DNA of 64,000 bases from CAVRUZ01 sp963724495 (GCA_963724495.1 CAVRUZ010000006.1:372001-436000), one strand, 5' to 3'; positions 1 through 9,010 are shown, counted from the stretch's first letter. The notes: generated from the letters alone by a model not told the origin. Program-made: numbers and translations.

Positions 1-204
1 GACCCGGAGGGCAAGGACATCAGCGCCGACTTCGCCACGATCAGCACGCCTGACGGCAGGCAGCAGGTCACCCTCGACGGCTGGCCGCTCTACTACTACG
101 TGAAGGACAAGGCCCCTGGTGATGTCACCGGCCAGGGCGTCGGTGACGTGTGGTGGGTCTTGGGTCCCGACGGCTCGCTGATCAAGACCAAGCCCGCCGC
201 CTGA
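1..204 (+). CDS. C-terminal fragment of a secreted COG4315-type lipoprotein
   Basis: The window opens inside this gene; 67 codons and the TGA stop are visible. The visible part reads as a short repeat of the kind found in the COG4315 'secreted repeat of unknown function' family: a GWPLYYYVKDKAPGD segment followed by GQGVGDVWWVLGPDG. Members are usually exported lipoproteins with several such repeats and no proven function. The N-terminus, signal peptide and any lipobox lie outside the window, so export is inferred from the family. It is followed 37 bp later by the isochorismate synthase gene on the same strand, with no obvious functional link. Confidence 0.7.
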   Translation, partial: DPEGKDISADFATISTPDGRQQVTLDGWPLYYYVKDKAPGDVTGQGVGDVWWVLGPDGSLIKTKPAA

Positions 205-241
205 CGCCCCGGAAAGGTCCGGTCGCCCGGCCTCCCTAGGC

Positions 242-1540
242 TTGTCGACTGTGACCTCGATGCCGCTGGCTGCTTCCGCTCCGCGGCTGGTCAGCCGCAC
301 CGTCGAGGTCGAGGACGTCGACGATCTGGTGTCGCTCATCCCTCCCGGTGAGCGGCCGATCACCTGGATCCGCCGCGGAGACGGGCTCGTCGGGTGGGGG
401 GTCGCGGCGACCCTGCGGACGTCCGGCCCGGATCGGTTCGACAACGCCGGTCGCTGGTTCGACGACCTCGCCGAGTCGGCCAGGGTCCGCGACGAGGTCC
501 AGGTGCCCGGCTCCGGTTTGGTGGCCTTCGGCTCCTTCGCCTTCGACGACTCCGCCGAGGCGGAGCCGTCCGGCGCCGCAGTCAGCCTGCTGACGATTCC
601 GCGGGTCGTCGTCGGCAGGCACGCAGGCCGTTCGTTCGTCACGACGACTTCGGCGTCGCCGGAACTACCGCCGCCGTACCGGATCCGGCGACAGCCGGCA
701 CCGAAGGCACCGGAGGCGGTCGTCGTCGCCGACGGCGCCATCTCGGGCGACGGCTGGATGGGCAAGGTCGCCGAGGCGGTCGGCCGGATCGCGACCGACG
801 GCGGGCTCGGCAAAGTGGTCCTGTCACGCGACCTGCTCGCCCAGGCAGCAGGGCCCGTCGACCTCCGCTGGCCGATCGGCCGGCTGGCCACCGACTACCA
901 CGACTGCTGGACGTTCTGTGTGGACGGCCTGGTCGGAGCCACGCCCGAGCTGCTGGTCCGCCGCGAGCGAGGGCTGGTGACGTCGCGGGTCTTGGCCGGG
1001 ACGATCCGCCGCACCGGCGACGACGAACACGACCTGGCGCTGGCGGCCTCGTTGGCCCGTTCCAGCAAGGATCTCGAGGAACACGAGTTCGCCGCCGCTT
1101 CGCTGGCGGAGGCGCTGGCGCCGTTCTGCACGGCGATGAACGTGCCGGAGACGCCCTTCGTTCTCCACCTGCCCAACCTCATGCATCTGGCCACCGAGGT
1201 GACAGGCGTGCTTGCCGCGGATTCACCGTCCTCGCTGGAGATCGCGGGAGCTCTTCACCCCACGGCGGCCGTGTGCGGCACACCGACCGAGGCGGCGCGG
1301 CGGCTGATCGCCGAGTTGGAGGCCATCCCGCGGGATCGGTACGCCGGTCCGGTCGGGTGGGTCGGTGCCGACGGCGACGGCGAATGGGGGATCGCACTCC
1401 GGTGCGCGCAACAGCAGGCGGACCTCAGCGTGCTGAGACTCCATGTCGGCTGCGGCATCGTCGCGGGGTCGGATCCACTGGCAGAGCTAGCGGAATCCAT
1501 CGTCAAGGCGCAGCCGATCATCACGGCGCTGCAGTCCTAG
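242..1540 (+). CDS. menF: isochorismate synthase (MenF/EntC family)
   Basis: Converts chorismate to isochorismate, the first committed step toward menaquinone (or a salicylate-type siderophore). About 430 residues, the usual length of this chorismate-binding family. The C-terminal half carries the family core: KVVLSRDL near residue 195, SRVLAGTIRRTGDDEHD near 245, and HPTAAVCGTPT followed by DRYAGPVGW near 340-370. Start is uncertain: TTG at 242, GTG at 251 and ATG at 260 are all in frame and none has a strong ribosome binding site. menD, menC, menE and menA follow within 15 kb, which favours the menaquinone role. The stop codon overlaps the stop of the convergent epimerase gene. Confidence 0.9.
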   Translation: MSTVTSMPLAASAPRLVSRTVEVEDVDDLVSLIPPGERPITWIRRGDGLVGWGVAATLRTSGPDRFDNAGRWFDDLAESARVRDEVQVPGSGLVAFGSFAFDDSAEAEPSGAAVSLLTIPRVVVGRHAGRSFVTTTSASPELPPPYRIRRQPAPKAPEAVVVADGAISGDGWMGKVAEAVGRIATDGGLGKVVLSRDLLAQAAGPVDLRWPIGRLATDYHDCWTFCVDGLVGATPELLVRRERGLVTSRVLAGTIRRTGDDEHDLALAASLARSSKDLEEHEFAAASLAEALAPFCTAMNVPETPFVLHLPNLMHLATEVTGVLAADSPSSLEIAGALHPTAAVCGTPTEAARRLIAELEAIPRDRYAGPVGWVGADGDGEWGIALRCAQQQADLSVLRLHVGCGIVAGSDPLAELAESIVKAQPIITALQS

Positions 1541-2403
1541 GCGTCGCGCCAGCTGTGCCGAGGGCGCCAGCCGATGGTCTGCTCGGCGGCCGAGAGGTCG
1601 AACGCCGTCGCCGTCCCCTCGATCGGAGAGACCAGCCGCGTGTCGGGCGAGTGGTCGCGGATGAGGTCTTCGGTCGGCACGCTCGACAGCGTGTCGGCAG
1701 CCGTGATGTTCAACGCAGCAAAGCCGAACGGCCGCTCGATAGCTGTCGTGACGGCCTGGACACAGGCCGATGCGGCGTCGCGGATGTCGACGTAGCCCCA
1801 CAGACCACGGCCGGAACCGTGCAGGTCGGCGTCCGGCTCCGCCAGCGACTTGGCGGCCGCGCGCTGCTCGTCGGGACGCGCGATCCAGTGGAACCGCAGG
1901 CAGGCGATGCTCATGCCGTCGCGGCGGCAGAACATCCGGGCGGTGTGCTCGTCGACCTCCTTGCCGAGGCCGTAGACGTCGTGGTTCGCGAGCTCGGAGT
2001 CCTCGATGACCGGGGCCGCCGGATACGCGAGGTAGTCGGGAGCCCAGGCCGTGCCGTAGATCGAGCCCGAAGAAGCGAGAGCGACGGCGCGGATCCCGGC
2101 CAGCGAGGCACCCTGGAGGGCGTTGAACGTGGCGAGGACGTTGTTGCGGAACACCACATCGTCGGGCCGGCCGTAGGGAGCGGGGATCGCGGCCAGATGG
2201 ACCAGCGCGTCGCAGTCACGCACGGCCTGCGCCACCTGGCCGAGGTCGTGCATGTCCAGCTCGACGAGCGGGACCCCGTCGGGAAGGACGCCGTCGATCC
2301 TGGCGCGGTCCCCGCCGACCACCTCGTGGCCGGCGTCGACGAACTGACGCACGACCTCGCGGCCCAGCCGGCCCACCGCTCCGGTGACGAACACTCGTGT
2401 CAT
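1537..2403 (-). CDS. NAD-dependent epimerase/dehydratase family protein
   Basis: A 288-residue short-chain (extended SDR) protein. The N-terminus has the Rossmann dinucleotide motif MTRVFVTGAVGRLGREV, followed by HLAAIPAPYG near residue 70, an SSGSIYG segment near 105 and a YGLGKEVDE segment (the YxxxK catalytic pair) near 145. Such proteins oxidise or epimerise sugar or uronate substrates; uronate dehydrogenase-like is possible but the substrate cannot be read from sequence. I chose the ATG at 2403 because the glycine-rich motif follows at once and because it overlaps the upstream acetyltransferase stop by 4 bp (ATGA), which implies co-transcription and translational coupling. Confidence 0.85.
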   Translation of the reverse strand: MTRVFVTGAVGRLGREVVRQFVDAGHEVVGGDRARIDGVLPDGVPLVELDMHDLGQVAQAVRDCDALVHLAAIPAPYGRPDDVVFRNNVLATFNALQGASLAGIRAVALASSGSIYGTAWAPDYLAYPAAPVIEDSELANHDVYGLGKEVDEHTARMFCRRDGMSIACLRFHWIARPDEQRAAAKSLAEPDADLHGSGRGLWGYVDIRDAASACVQAVTTAIERPFGFAALNITAADTLSSVPTEDLIRDHSPDTRLVSPIEGTATAFDLSAAEQTIGWRPRHSWRDA

Positions 2404-3317
2404 GTCGGGCTCCCGATCCGCAGGTTGGCCATGTCGACGACCGGGCGGTACCCGATCGACTGGTAGATCTTGTTCGACGTGGGATTGGCCTGGTCGGTGA
2501 ACAGGCAGACCCGCCCGCCGTTGGACTGCAGGATCGCGGAGACCTCCGACACTGCCGCTGCGGCGAACCCACGCCGGCGGAACTCGCCTGGTGTGTAGAC
2601 AGGCCCGATCCGCGAGACCCCGAAGGCGGGCGGGTTGGCCCCGGTCAGGTGGACCGGAGTGCCGTCGTCGTCCTCCCAGAACCACAGCAGACCGGTGCGG
2701 ATGCGTCTGACGATCCCGTCACGGTCCGGATGTCCGCCACCCGTCTCGCTGTGGCTGCCGGCCGGGCGCCCCGCCTGCTCGTCGGCATCCCGCCCGAAGG
2801 CCTCGAACCAGTCGATGGCGAGGTCCAGATCTCCGTCGTCGGCGGGCCGCAACCGACCGGGTACCGGCGCCGGCTCGCGCAGCTCACCGAGCTCGAACAG
2901 CCGGGTGTGCATCCGCACCGAGACCTCCTCGCCGGCGAGGCCGGCGTAGGTGTCGGCGAACACCCGGATCGCCGGCAGCGCGCCGTTGACTCCGCCCACC
3001 TCCTCACCACGCTCGAACAGTTCGCGCGCCAGCCGGTCGGCGGCCTCGTCCGGCATCGGCATCAGGTACGGCGGGTACGGGGGCGATGGTGCGGTCCGCA
3101 TCGCCGCCCCGACGACCTGGTCGGAGGCGTCGTACACACCGACCCACCACTGGTCGAAGTCCGGTGGGTCCGACTCCGACTCCTGGTCACGCAGCCGGGT
3201 GGTCACGGTCGCGACCACCGTGCTGAGGACCGGATCGGCGGCCAGGAAGTCCGACGATGCGGTCAGGAACTCCTCTGGATCAGTGAAGAACGTGAGCCGG
3301 ACGGACGGGTCGACCAT
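2400..3317 (-). CDS. GNAT-family N-acetyltransferase
   Basis: A 305-residue two-part acetyltransferase. The C-terminal GNAT domain shows the acetyl-CoA binding region: IGPVYTPGEFRRRGFAAAAV (residues about 240-260, the R/QxxGxG/A loop) and then LFTDQANPTSNKIYQSIGYRPV, typical of the last strand and helix. The N-terminal 130 residues are a divergent second GNAT-like fold, as in the larger actinobacterial GNAT proteins. The acetyl acceptor is unknown. Start ATG at 3317. It sits between an unknown membrane protein gene (9 bp upstream) and the epimerase (4-bp overlap), forming a three-gene minus-strand operon. Confidence 0.85.
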   Translation of the reverse strand: MVDPSVRLTFFTDPEEFLTASSDFLAADPVLSTVVATVTTRLRDQESESDPPDFDQWWVGVYDASDQVVGAAMRTAPSPPYPPYLMPMPDEAADRLARELFERGEEVGGVNGALPAIRVFADTYAGLAGEEVSVRMHTRLFELGELREPAPVPGRLRPADDGDLDLAIDWFEAFGRDADEQAGRPAGSHSETGGGHPDRDGIVRRIRTGLLWFWEDDDGTPVHLTGANPPAFGVSRIGPVYTPGEFRRRGFAAAAVSEVSAILQSNGGRVCLFTDQANPTSNKIYQSIGYRPVVDMANLRIGSPT

Positions 3318-3326
3318 CGAAGCAGG

Positions 3327-4511
3327 CTAGTGGGGCAGTTGGGGCCGGCTGACCTGGTTATCGCGGGCCACCGGAACCCGGCGCCGCCGCCTCACCGGCG
3401 TCGGCGCAGCGCGATGCCGAAGGCGACCGACGCCAACAGCCAGAACCAAGGAGACGATCAGCATGGCGGCGAGGACGCCCAGCCAGAGCGGTGCCGTCTC
3501 GGCCCCGGCGATCTCGTCCCAGGCGATCGCCACTCCGGCGCCGGCGGCGACGGCAGCGGCTCCGAGCCCCAGCTGGACCCGTCGCAGTCGGCGCAGGTGC
3601 CGGACGGTCGCCCGCACGCTGTCCGGATCGGTCACGGGCAGGACGGCCGGCCCGCCGTCTGGTGCGGCAGCGATCCGGATCGCCCCCGGCTGCGCAGCCG
3701 CCCACGACGCGAGCTGCGCCGCCGATGCGCCGACCGGCACCTCCGGCAGGCCAAGCCCAGCCATGACCGCCACTGCCTGCTCGGTCGGATCCGGCACCGA
3801 CCCCGCCAGGCCATCGGTGAGGGGCTGCGCGCCCGGTGCACCACCCCAGGTCTCGATCGCCGGCCGTTGCCCCCAGCTCACGAGCATCGCCCGGTCTGCC
3901 TGACCGGTCGCTGTCGTCGCACCCTCCGCGATGCTCACCGGATCGGAGTGGGGGCCAGAGCCATCGGCCACCACGGCGGTCAGCCGACCGAGCGGCACCA
4001 GGATCGCGCCCTGCCGGGTCGCCGCCAGGCGCCCACGCACTGCTGCTGCAGGGCATTCGACGACGACCACGCCGGCCGACTCCGCATCCGACGGCGCAAC
4101 GGGATCGGGCAGCCCCATCGCCGCGGCCACCTGGCGGATGCGGTCGCCCGGCTCGCCAGATGAGGTCAGTGCCGCCGCGACTGCGTCTGCCCGCATGAAC
4201 CGCCACCGACCGAGCAGATCCGCGACGGCTCCGTGTTCACGGCCGTCCACAGGCCCGGCCACATGGCCGTCGTGGCTGAAAAGCGTGAGCGACCCCGCCT
4301 CCGGACCGACGGTGAGCAGGAACGTGGTCCGGTCCAGCGCCTGCCGGAGCCCTGTCGCCAGGGATCGACCCGATGTCGGCGGCACGGTCACGGCGGTCCA
4401 GATCCGGTTGTCGACTATCTGTCGCGCCACCGGCCGCCCTGGTGTCAGCAGGCTGATAGCCGCGTCGACGTCCGCGCCCGCAGCCTGGACGAACACGACT
4501 TCGCTGCGCAT
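3327..4511 (-). CDS. membrane protein of unknown function with C-terminal transmembrane pair
   Basis: 394 residues that I cannot assign to a family. The N-terminal 300 residues are soluble, rich in Ala, Val and Gly, with short blocks such as ESAGVVVVECPAAAVRGRL and GAILVPLGRLTAVVADGSG. Two hydrophobic segments follow at about 315-335 and 345-367, then a basic tail with runs of arginine, so the protein is probably anchored with its long N-terminal part on one side of the membrane. It is the first gene of a minus-strand group with the acetyltransferase and epimerase, and is divergent by 92 bp from the small-helical-protein trio at 4604-6358. Type VII secretion accessory proteins can have this architecture, but I see no diagnostic motif. 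Confidence 0.7.
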   Translation of the reverse strand: MRSEVVFVQAAGADVDAAISLLTPGRPVARQIVDNRIWTAVTVPPTSGRSLATGLRQALDRTTFLLTVGPEAGSLTLFSHDGHVAGPVDGREHGAVADLLGRWRFMRADAVAAALTSSGEPGDRIRQVAAAMGLPDPVAPSDAESAGVVVVECPAAAVRGRLAATRQGAILVPLGRLTAVVADGSGPHSDPVSIAEGATTATGQADRAMLVSWGQRPAIETWGGAPGAQPLTDGLAGSVPDPTEQAVAVMAGLGLPEVPVGASAAQLASWAAAQPGAIRIAAAPDGGPAVLPVTDPDSVRATVRHLRRLRRVQLGLGAAAVAAGAGVAIAWDEIAGAETAPLWLGVLAAMLIVSLVLAVGVGRLRHRAAPTPVRRRRRVPVARDNQVSRPQLPH

Positions 4512-4603
4512 CGCGTCAGCCTAACGAGGCGACGGGTACGCGGACCGCACAGCGAGCGCTGTCCACAGCCGCCGCGCTGCGACGACCCGTCGGCAGCGTT
4601 CAG

Positions 4604-4954
4604 GTGTCTACGGTCGACGCCATGCCACCCAGGATCCCGGACGACGGCGGAAGCGGCTGCTCCACTACCAGGACGATCGATGCGGAGTTCATCACCCAAC
4701 TGGGTAAGGACATCCAGGCGGCGTCCGACCTGCACCTGCCGGAGGCGAGAAGACTCGCCGCCGATGCGCAGACCGCGATGATGGGTGCCGGCCAGGCCGG
4801 CGGCCTGCTGGCCGTGGTGGGTTTCCTCGTCGCTTCCGAGTACGCCGAGCACGCCTGGGAGACCAAGGAGCAGACGGCTTCGGACTTCAGCGCCGGGCTG
4901 GCCCGGATCGCGCAGAACTGGCGCGACGTCGAGCAGGCGAACCAGGTCTGCTGA
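4604..4954 (+). CDS. small helical protein, possibly EspC/WXG100-like
   Basis: 116 residues (110 if the internal ATG at 4622 is used instead of GTG 4604). The sequence is nearly all helix-forming, with a hydrophobic AGQAGGLLAVVGFLVASEY stretch at about residues 60-80 flanked by polar helices, and an FSAGLARIAQNWRDVEQAN tail. Size, helical hairpin character and the tail resemble ESX secretion-associated (EspC/DUF2580, WXG100) proteins, but there is no clear WxG turn, so the link is inference. It overlaps the next gene by one base (TGATG), implying an operon with the 290-residue membrane protein and the YbaB-like protein. Confidence 0.7.
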   Translation: MSTVDAMPPRIPDDGGSGCSTTRTIDAEFITQLGKDIQAASDLHLPEARRLAADAQTAMMGAGQAGGLLAVVGFLVASEYAEHAWETKEQTASDFSAGLARIAQNWRDVEQANQVC

Positions 4955-5826
4955 TGGGCAACCCGTATCAGGGCATGGTCGGCGCACTGTCGCCAGGTCA
5001 GACGCTCGGTTATGCCGCGTTCGGGTCGTCAGTCGTCGCCTGCGCGGTGTTTCCCCAACTCCTGCTGCCGATTCCGGCGGACAAGAGCGGCCTGATGCTC
5101 AAGACCATGGCGAAGCTCGGTAGCTCGAATGCCCCGGGAATGTCCCGGTCACTCGGCTTCGCCGCGAACGCCACGGCCGGCGGAGTGCTCACGTCTGTTC
5201 CCGTGCGACTCAAGCTGATCACCACCGACACCGGCCAGATGATGCAGGCCGTCGCCACGACCTACGACTCGGGCGAGAAGGGGCACGACTACTGGCGGGA
5301 ACTGGAACGACTCTCCCTTCAGGTGGGACCGAGCACCTGGTCCGCGGCCGACCAGGAGGCGTTCGCGGAGAAGCTCTCCGACTACATGCAGGCCGTCCTC
5401 AACACCTATTGCCTGGAGTGGGACGTCGCGCTGGTCACGTCCGTGGTGTGCGTCATGCGGTTCGTGCAGTTGTCGATCGCTGCCGTGCTTGCCGGAATCC
5501 TGGCGATCATGGCCGTGACCGCACTCGCGGCCTTGGCCATCCCGGTGGTCGGCTGGGGCTACTTCGTCGCGATCGCACAGGCGGGTCAACCGCTCGCCAA
5601 CGCTCTGCGAACGGTCATCCAGGTGATGGACCAGATCATGGTGACGGTCGCCATGGCGGCCGGAGCGATCCTGTCGGTCCGCACGGCGCAGGCCGCGATC
5701 AGCGACGACATGCGGCTCGACACCGACGGTGCCGGCCTGGGTGACCTCGGCCAGTCGGTGATCGCCACGCTCGGCGACATGGTCGACAAGTACAGCAAGG
5801 GACTCAGCGACTTCAGCGGGTTCTAG
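4954..5826 (+). CDS. membrane protein of unknown function, possible type VII secretion cargo
   Basis: 290 residues, not recognised. Features: a hydrophobic N-terminal stretch around residues 18-42, a central helical part with STWSAADQEAFAEKLSDYMQ (about 125-145), two strong hydrophobic segments between about 160 and 210, and a C-terminal part with a VSVRTAQAAI-type hydrophobic helix and a GLGDLGQSVIATLGDMVDKY helix. The W...A-F...KL...Y pattern resembles helical WXG-type modules. Its neighbours (small helical protein, YbaB-like protein) are often found together near ESX-type substrates in actinobacteria, so secreted or membrane-inserted cargo is a reasonable but unproved idea. No EccC ATPase or mycosin is in the window. 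Confidence 0.7.
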   Translation: MGNPYQGMVGALSPGQTLGYAAFGSSVVACAVFPQLLLPIPADKSGLMLKTMAKLGSSNAPGMSRSLGFAANATAGGVLTSVPVRLKLITTDTGQMMQAVATTYDSGEKGHDYWRELERLSLQVGPSTWSAADQEAFAEKLSDYMQAVLNTYCLEWDVALVTSVVCVMRFVQLSIAAVLAGILAIMAVTALAALAIPVVGWGYFVAIAQAGQPLANALRTVIQVMDQIMVTVAMAAGAILSVRTAQAAISDDMRLDTDGAGLGDLGQSVIATLGDMVDKYSKGLSDFSGF

Positions 5827-5863
5827 CCGTTCTCCGATCTCCACCGCCACGAAAGGCCATCCC

Positions 5864-6358
5864 ATGACCAGCGCCCTCGACCTGTCGACACTGTTCGGCT
5901 CCCCCGAAGCTCTCGTCGCGCAGCACGAGGAGCGGCTGGCACAGCTTGCCGACCTGCACAAAGCGGTGACCGAAGCGGTCGGCGAGGCGGCAACTGCCGA
6001 CGGGCGCGTACAGGCCCGCTACACCGAGGCCGAGGGCATCACCGAGCTCAAGCTGGACCCGCGCGTACTCCGACTGCCTGCTGACGACCTGGCCGACCTG
6101 ATCACCCGGACGGTCAACGACGCGAAGCGTGCAGCCGCAGCCGCGGTCGACGAGGCAGGGAGTCGGGCCCAGCAGGCAGGGCTACCCGATCCCGACGCGG
6201 TGCTGGACCAGGTGCCGGGCATCCAGCAGTTCCTTGCAGAGGTCACGGCCGACACCGGGCGGATGACCGAGCAGCTGGAGTCACTGATGGAACAGTTGTC
6301 CGCCCGGGCGGGGTCGAGCAGTTCCCCAACGGCGGCGCATCAGTGGTCGGCCAGATGA
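5864..6358 (+). CDS. YbaB/EbfC-family protein
   Basis: 164 residues with a YbaB/EbfC-type core: an N-terminal coiled helix (about 15-45), a small sheet with VQARYTEAEGITELKLDPRVLRLP (about 48-75), and a second long helix (DLADLITRTVNDAKRAA). The family binds DNA in some bacteria; actinobacterial paralogues of this size are often encoded beside type VII secretion substrates. A GAAAGG ribosome binding site lies 7 bases before the ATG. A Ser/Ala-rich tail follows residue 140. The 3' end overlaps the convergent menD stop by 19 bp. Function here is unknown; with the two genes upstream it forms a compact plus-strand trio. Confidence 0.8.
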   Translation: MTSALDLSTLFGSPEALVAQHEERLAQLADLHKAVTEAVGEAATADGRVQARYTEAEGITELKLDPRVLRLPADDLADLITRTVNDAKRAAAAAVDEAGSRAQQAGLPDPDAVLDQVPGIQQFLAEVTADTGRMTEQLESLMEQLSARAGSSSSPTAAHQWSAR

Positions 6359-8037
6359 GAGATGCGCTGGTCGAGGTCACGTCGGTCTGACCGCGTGATC
6401 GGAACCTCCACGACCTCCAGGGTGAGCGCCGGATCATGCAACCTGGCCACCAGGTCGTCCTGGTTGTCAGCCCGCTTGTACCGGATGCCGTGGGCAGCAC
6501 ACAGGGTCGCGAGGTCGGTCCGATGCGGGGTGCCGAAGACTCGTTCGAAGTGGGCGCCGTGCTCCGGCGCACCCGGCTCGAGGGTCGCGAAAATGCTGCC
6601 GCCGTCATCGTTCACGACGACGATCCGCAGTGGCGGGCGCGCCTCGCCGGGCCCGATCATCAACCCATTGGTGTCGTGCAGGAAGGTGAGGTCGCCCATG
6701 AGGGCCATGGTCGGGCCCAGCTCAAGTGCCACTCCGGCAGCGGTCGACACGGTGCCGTCGATCCCGGCCAGACCGCGGTTGGCGAACACCGTCGGCCACA
6801 CAGGCGGCACCGGTGCAAGATCCAGATCTCGAACAGGGTTTGACGATCCGACCACCAGAGCGGCATAGGCCTCCGCCTCCGACGCAACCGCCGCGGCCAC
6901 CGACCACCCCGAGAAGGCATCGCCCAGCAGCGCGTCGAGCCGCCCACCGACGACCCGGTCGACCGACAACCATGCCGCCAGCCAGCCATGAACCCCCGAC
7001 GTGTGGTCGTCGGGCAGGGTGCGCGCGTGTGTGGCGACGCCCGCGACGTCGGTGAACGTCTCCCGCTCCGAGACCACGGTGATCGGCAGGTCATCGCGGG
7101 CCAGGAGCCTTCCCACCGGGCGCGACAACGTCGGATGACCCACCACGAGGAGGTTGTCGATGCGCGCCACCAACTCGGCAGCCGCACCCGACGTCGCCCC
7201 GACCAGTAGCCGCCCGCACCGCAGCGCGTTCGGGCCGGACCGGGCGTTGCTGGTGGGTTCGGCCAGCAACGGCCAGCCCTGCCGCTCCGCGAGGATGCGC
7301 GTGGCCCGCGCCAGTGCCGGGCTGCACTCCCCCACCACGACGAGGACCCGCCCGGGCAGCGACCAGCTCTCACCGGCTGGCTGCGTCCAGATGGCCCGCG
7401 GCAGCGGTGCCGACCTGGGTCCATCGTCAGCGGTGACCGGGCGCCGGACCGGCTGGGCGGAGCCGAGCAGCGGCTCGGCCAGTCGCACGTTGAGATGGGC
7501 GGGGCCACGGTGCCCGGTCGTGCGCCCGGTGACGGTCGCCAGCGCCGCATTGACCACGTCGTCGACCGCCTGCGGCTCCATGCCGGTGGCCAGCTCGAAG
7601 TACGGGACGAGTGGCCCGAACATCCCGGCCTGCTGGGTCGTCTGGTTCGCACCCCTGCCGACGAGTTCAGCCGGACGGTCGGCGGTGATCGCCAGCAGCG
7701 GGACCCCGGCATGTACCGCCTCCAGCAAGGCCGGATGCAGGTTGGCCGCAGCGGTCCCCGACGTGGTGACCACAGGGACCTGACCACCGGTCGCCTTGGC
7801 CATGCCCAGGGCCAGAAACCCGGCCGAGCGTTCGTCGATGCGCACGTGCACGCGCGCACCATCGAGACCGCCGGCCTGCTCGGCGAACCCGAGCGCAAGT
7901 CCGCCGTTGCGCGATCCAGGTGCCAGCACCACGTCGGTGGTGGACCGGTACCGCAACGGGTGGGACACGCGGTCGACGACGAACGCCGCGAGATCGGCGG
8001 AGCCCAGTGCCCCCTCGGCCTTCTCGGAGTCAGGCAC
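6340..8037 (-). CDS. menD: 2-succinyl-5-enolpyruvyl-6-hydroxy-3-cyclohexene-1-carboxylate synthase (MenD)
   Basis: Thiamine diphosphate enzyme that joins 2-oxoglutarate-derived succinic semialdehyde to isochorismate in menaquinone synthesis. 565 residues, normal for MenD. The N-terminal pyrimidine-binding domain has VVLAPGSRNGGLALGF and RIDERSAGFLALGMAKATG with VVTTSGTAAANLHPALLEA; the conserved Glu of the cofactor site is in the IDERSA motif. The C-terminal domain has GIDGTVSTAAGVAL and MGDLTFLHDTNGLM, then VVVNDDGGSIFATLEPGAPEH, the ThDP/Mg motif. menC lies directly upstream and overlaps its start by 8 bp, so menC-menD form a minus-strand operon. Confidence 0.95.
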   Translation of the reverse strand: MPDSEKAEGALGSADLAAFVVDRVSHPLRYRSTTDVVLAPGSRNGGLALGFAEQAGGLDGARVHVRIDERSAGFLALGMAKATGGQVPVVTTSGTAAANLHPALLEAVHAGVPLLAITADRPAELVGRGANQTTQQAGMFGPLVPYFELATGMEPQAVDDVVNAALATVTGRTTGHRGPAHLNVRLAEPLLGSAQPVRRPVTADDGPRSAPLPRAIWTQPAGESWSLPGRVLVVVGECSPALARATRILAERQGWPLLAEPTSNARSGPNALRCGRLLVGATSGAAAELVARIDNLLVVGHPTLSRPVGRLLARDDLPITVVSERETFTDVAGVATHARTLPDDHTSGVHGWLAAWLSVDRVVGGRLDALLGDAFSGWSVAAAVASEAEAYAALVVGSSNPVRDLDLAPVPPVWPTVFANRGLAGIDGTVSTAAGVALELGPTMALMGDLTFLHDTNGLMIGPGEARPPLRIVVVNDDGGSIFATLEPGAPEHGAHFERVFGTPHRTDLATLCAAHGIRYKRADNQDDLVARLHDPALTLEVVEVPITRSDRRDLDQRISHLADH

Positions 8038-9010
8038 GACCGGCTCCGGCGAGCTCGCGCACCCGGGCCAGCCGGTCGCGCCAGTGCGTGCTCGTAGCGG
8101 CGTCCGCGGCGACGACGGCGACAGCGGCCTCGTCGACTACGGGACGGTCCACCTGGACGACACCGGAACGCGGAGCCAGGCTCGCGGTCTCGGCCACCAC
8201 GTCAGCCGTCAGGAGTTCCCGCGTTCCGAGTCCGCACGCGTAGGGCAGTTCAGGCAGGCAGGCGGCGAGCGCGACCCCGGCGGACAACCCGATGGAGGTG
8301 TCGACCGCCGAACTCACCACAACCGGCACACCGACCTCCTCGGCGATCCGTAGCGCCGGCCGCACCCCGCCCAGCGGTGCGACCTTCAGCACGGCGAGAT
8401 CACAGGCACCGGCACGCACCACCCGGAGCGGGTCGGTGGCGAGCCGGATCGACTCGTCGGCGGCCACGAGAGCGATGCCAAGCGATCGCACCTCGGCCAG
8501 CTCCGCGACGGTCCGGCAGGGCTGCTCGACGTACTCGAGGTCGAACGCGTCGAGCTCGGTGAGCGCCACCCGCGCCTCCGCCACCGACCAGCCGCCGTTG
8601 GCGTCGATGCGGACGCGGCCGTGCGGCCCGAGGGCGTCACGGACCGCGGCCACCCTGGCAACGTCGTCGTCGAGGCTCTGACCACGCTCTGCGACCTTCA
8701 CCTTGGCGGTCGTGCAGCCGTGACCTGCGGTCGCGATCGCGGCGGCATCGTCGGCGTCGACCGCCGGCACCGTGCAGTTGACGGCGACAGTTGCCCGCAC
8801 CGGGGTTGGCACCGGCTCCCGCGCGAACGCTTCGGCTGCCAGCAGCCATGGCACCGCGGCCGCGTCGTCGTAGTCGACGAACGGGGCGAACTCGCACCAA
8901 CCGGCCGGTCCCCGCCACAGTGCCGCCTCCCGCACGCGGATGCCGCGGAACGGAGTCGTCAGCGGGATCGCGACGACCAGGGGGTCGTCGATGGTCGCGG
9001 CGGCGCTCAC
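8030..9010 (-). CDS. menC: o-succinylbenzoate synthase (MenC)
   Basis: Enolase-superfamily enzyme that dehydrates the MenD/MenH product to o-succinylbenzoate. 326 residues, typical for actinobacterial MenC. Catalytic features visible: AKVKVAERG with the two lysines of the KxK motif (about 105), RIDANGGWSVAEA (first metal Asp, about 140), YVEQPCRTVAEL (metal Glu), VAADESIR (metal Asp) and LKVAPLGGVRPAL (opposite-face Lys). GTG start at 9010. It overlaps menD by 8 bp and is divergent by 41 bp from menE, so menC-menD and menE probably share a short bidirectional promoter region. Confidence 0.93.
   Translation of the reverse strand: MSAAATIDDPLVVAIPLTTPFRGIRVREAALWRGPAGWCEFAPFVDYDDAAAVPWLLAAEAFAREPVPTPVRATVAVNCTVPAVDADDAAAIATAGHGCTTAKVKVAERGQSLDDDVARVAAVRDALGPHGRVRIDANGGWSVAEARVALTELDAFDLEYVEQPCRTVAELAEVRSLGIALVAADESIRLATDPLRVVRAGACDLAVLKVAPLGGVRPALRIAEEVGVPVVVSSAVDTSIGLSAGVALAACLPELPYACGLGTRELLTADVVAETASLAPRSGVVQVDRPVVDEAAVAVVAADAATSTHWRDRLARVRELAGAGRA

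Noticed and set aside
394..4163. Long open frames of 690 and 588 codons on the plus strand across the menF/epimerase/GNAT region
   Set aside because: They run through clear genes in other frames or strands, have Arg/Gly/Pro-rich composition typical of antisense frames in high-GC DNA, and show no domain.
4604..6358. A complete type VII secretion system
   Set aside because: No EccB, EccC, EccD, EccE or mycosin gene and no clear WxG motif are in the window.
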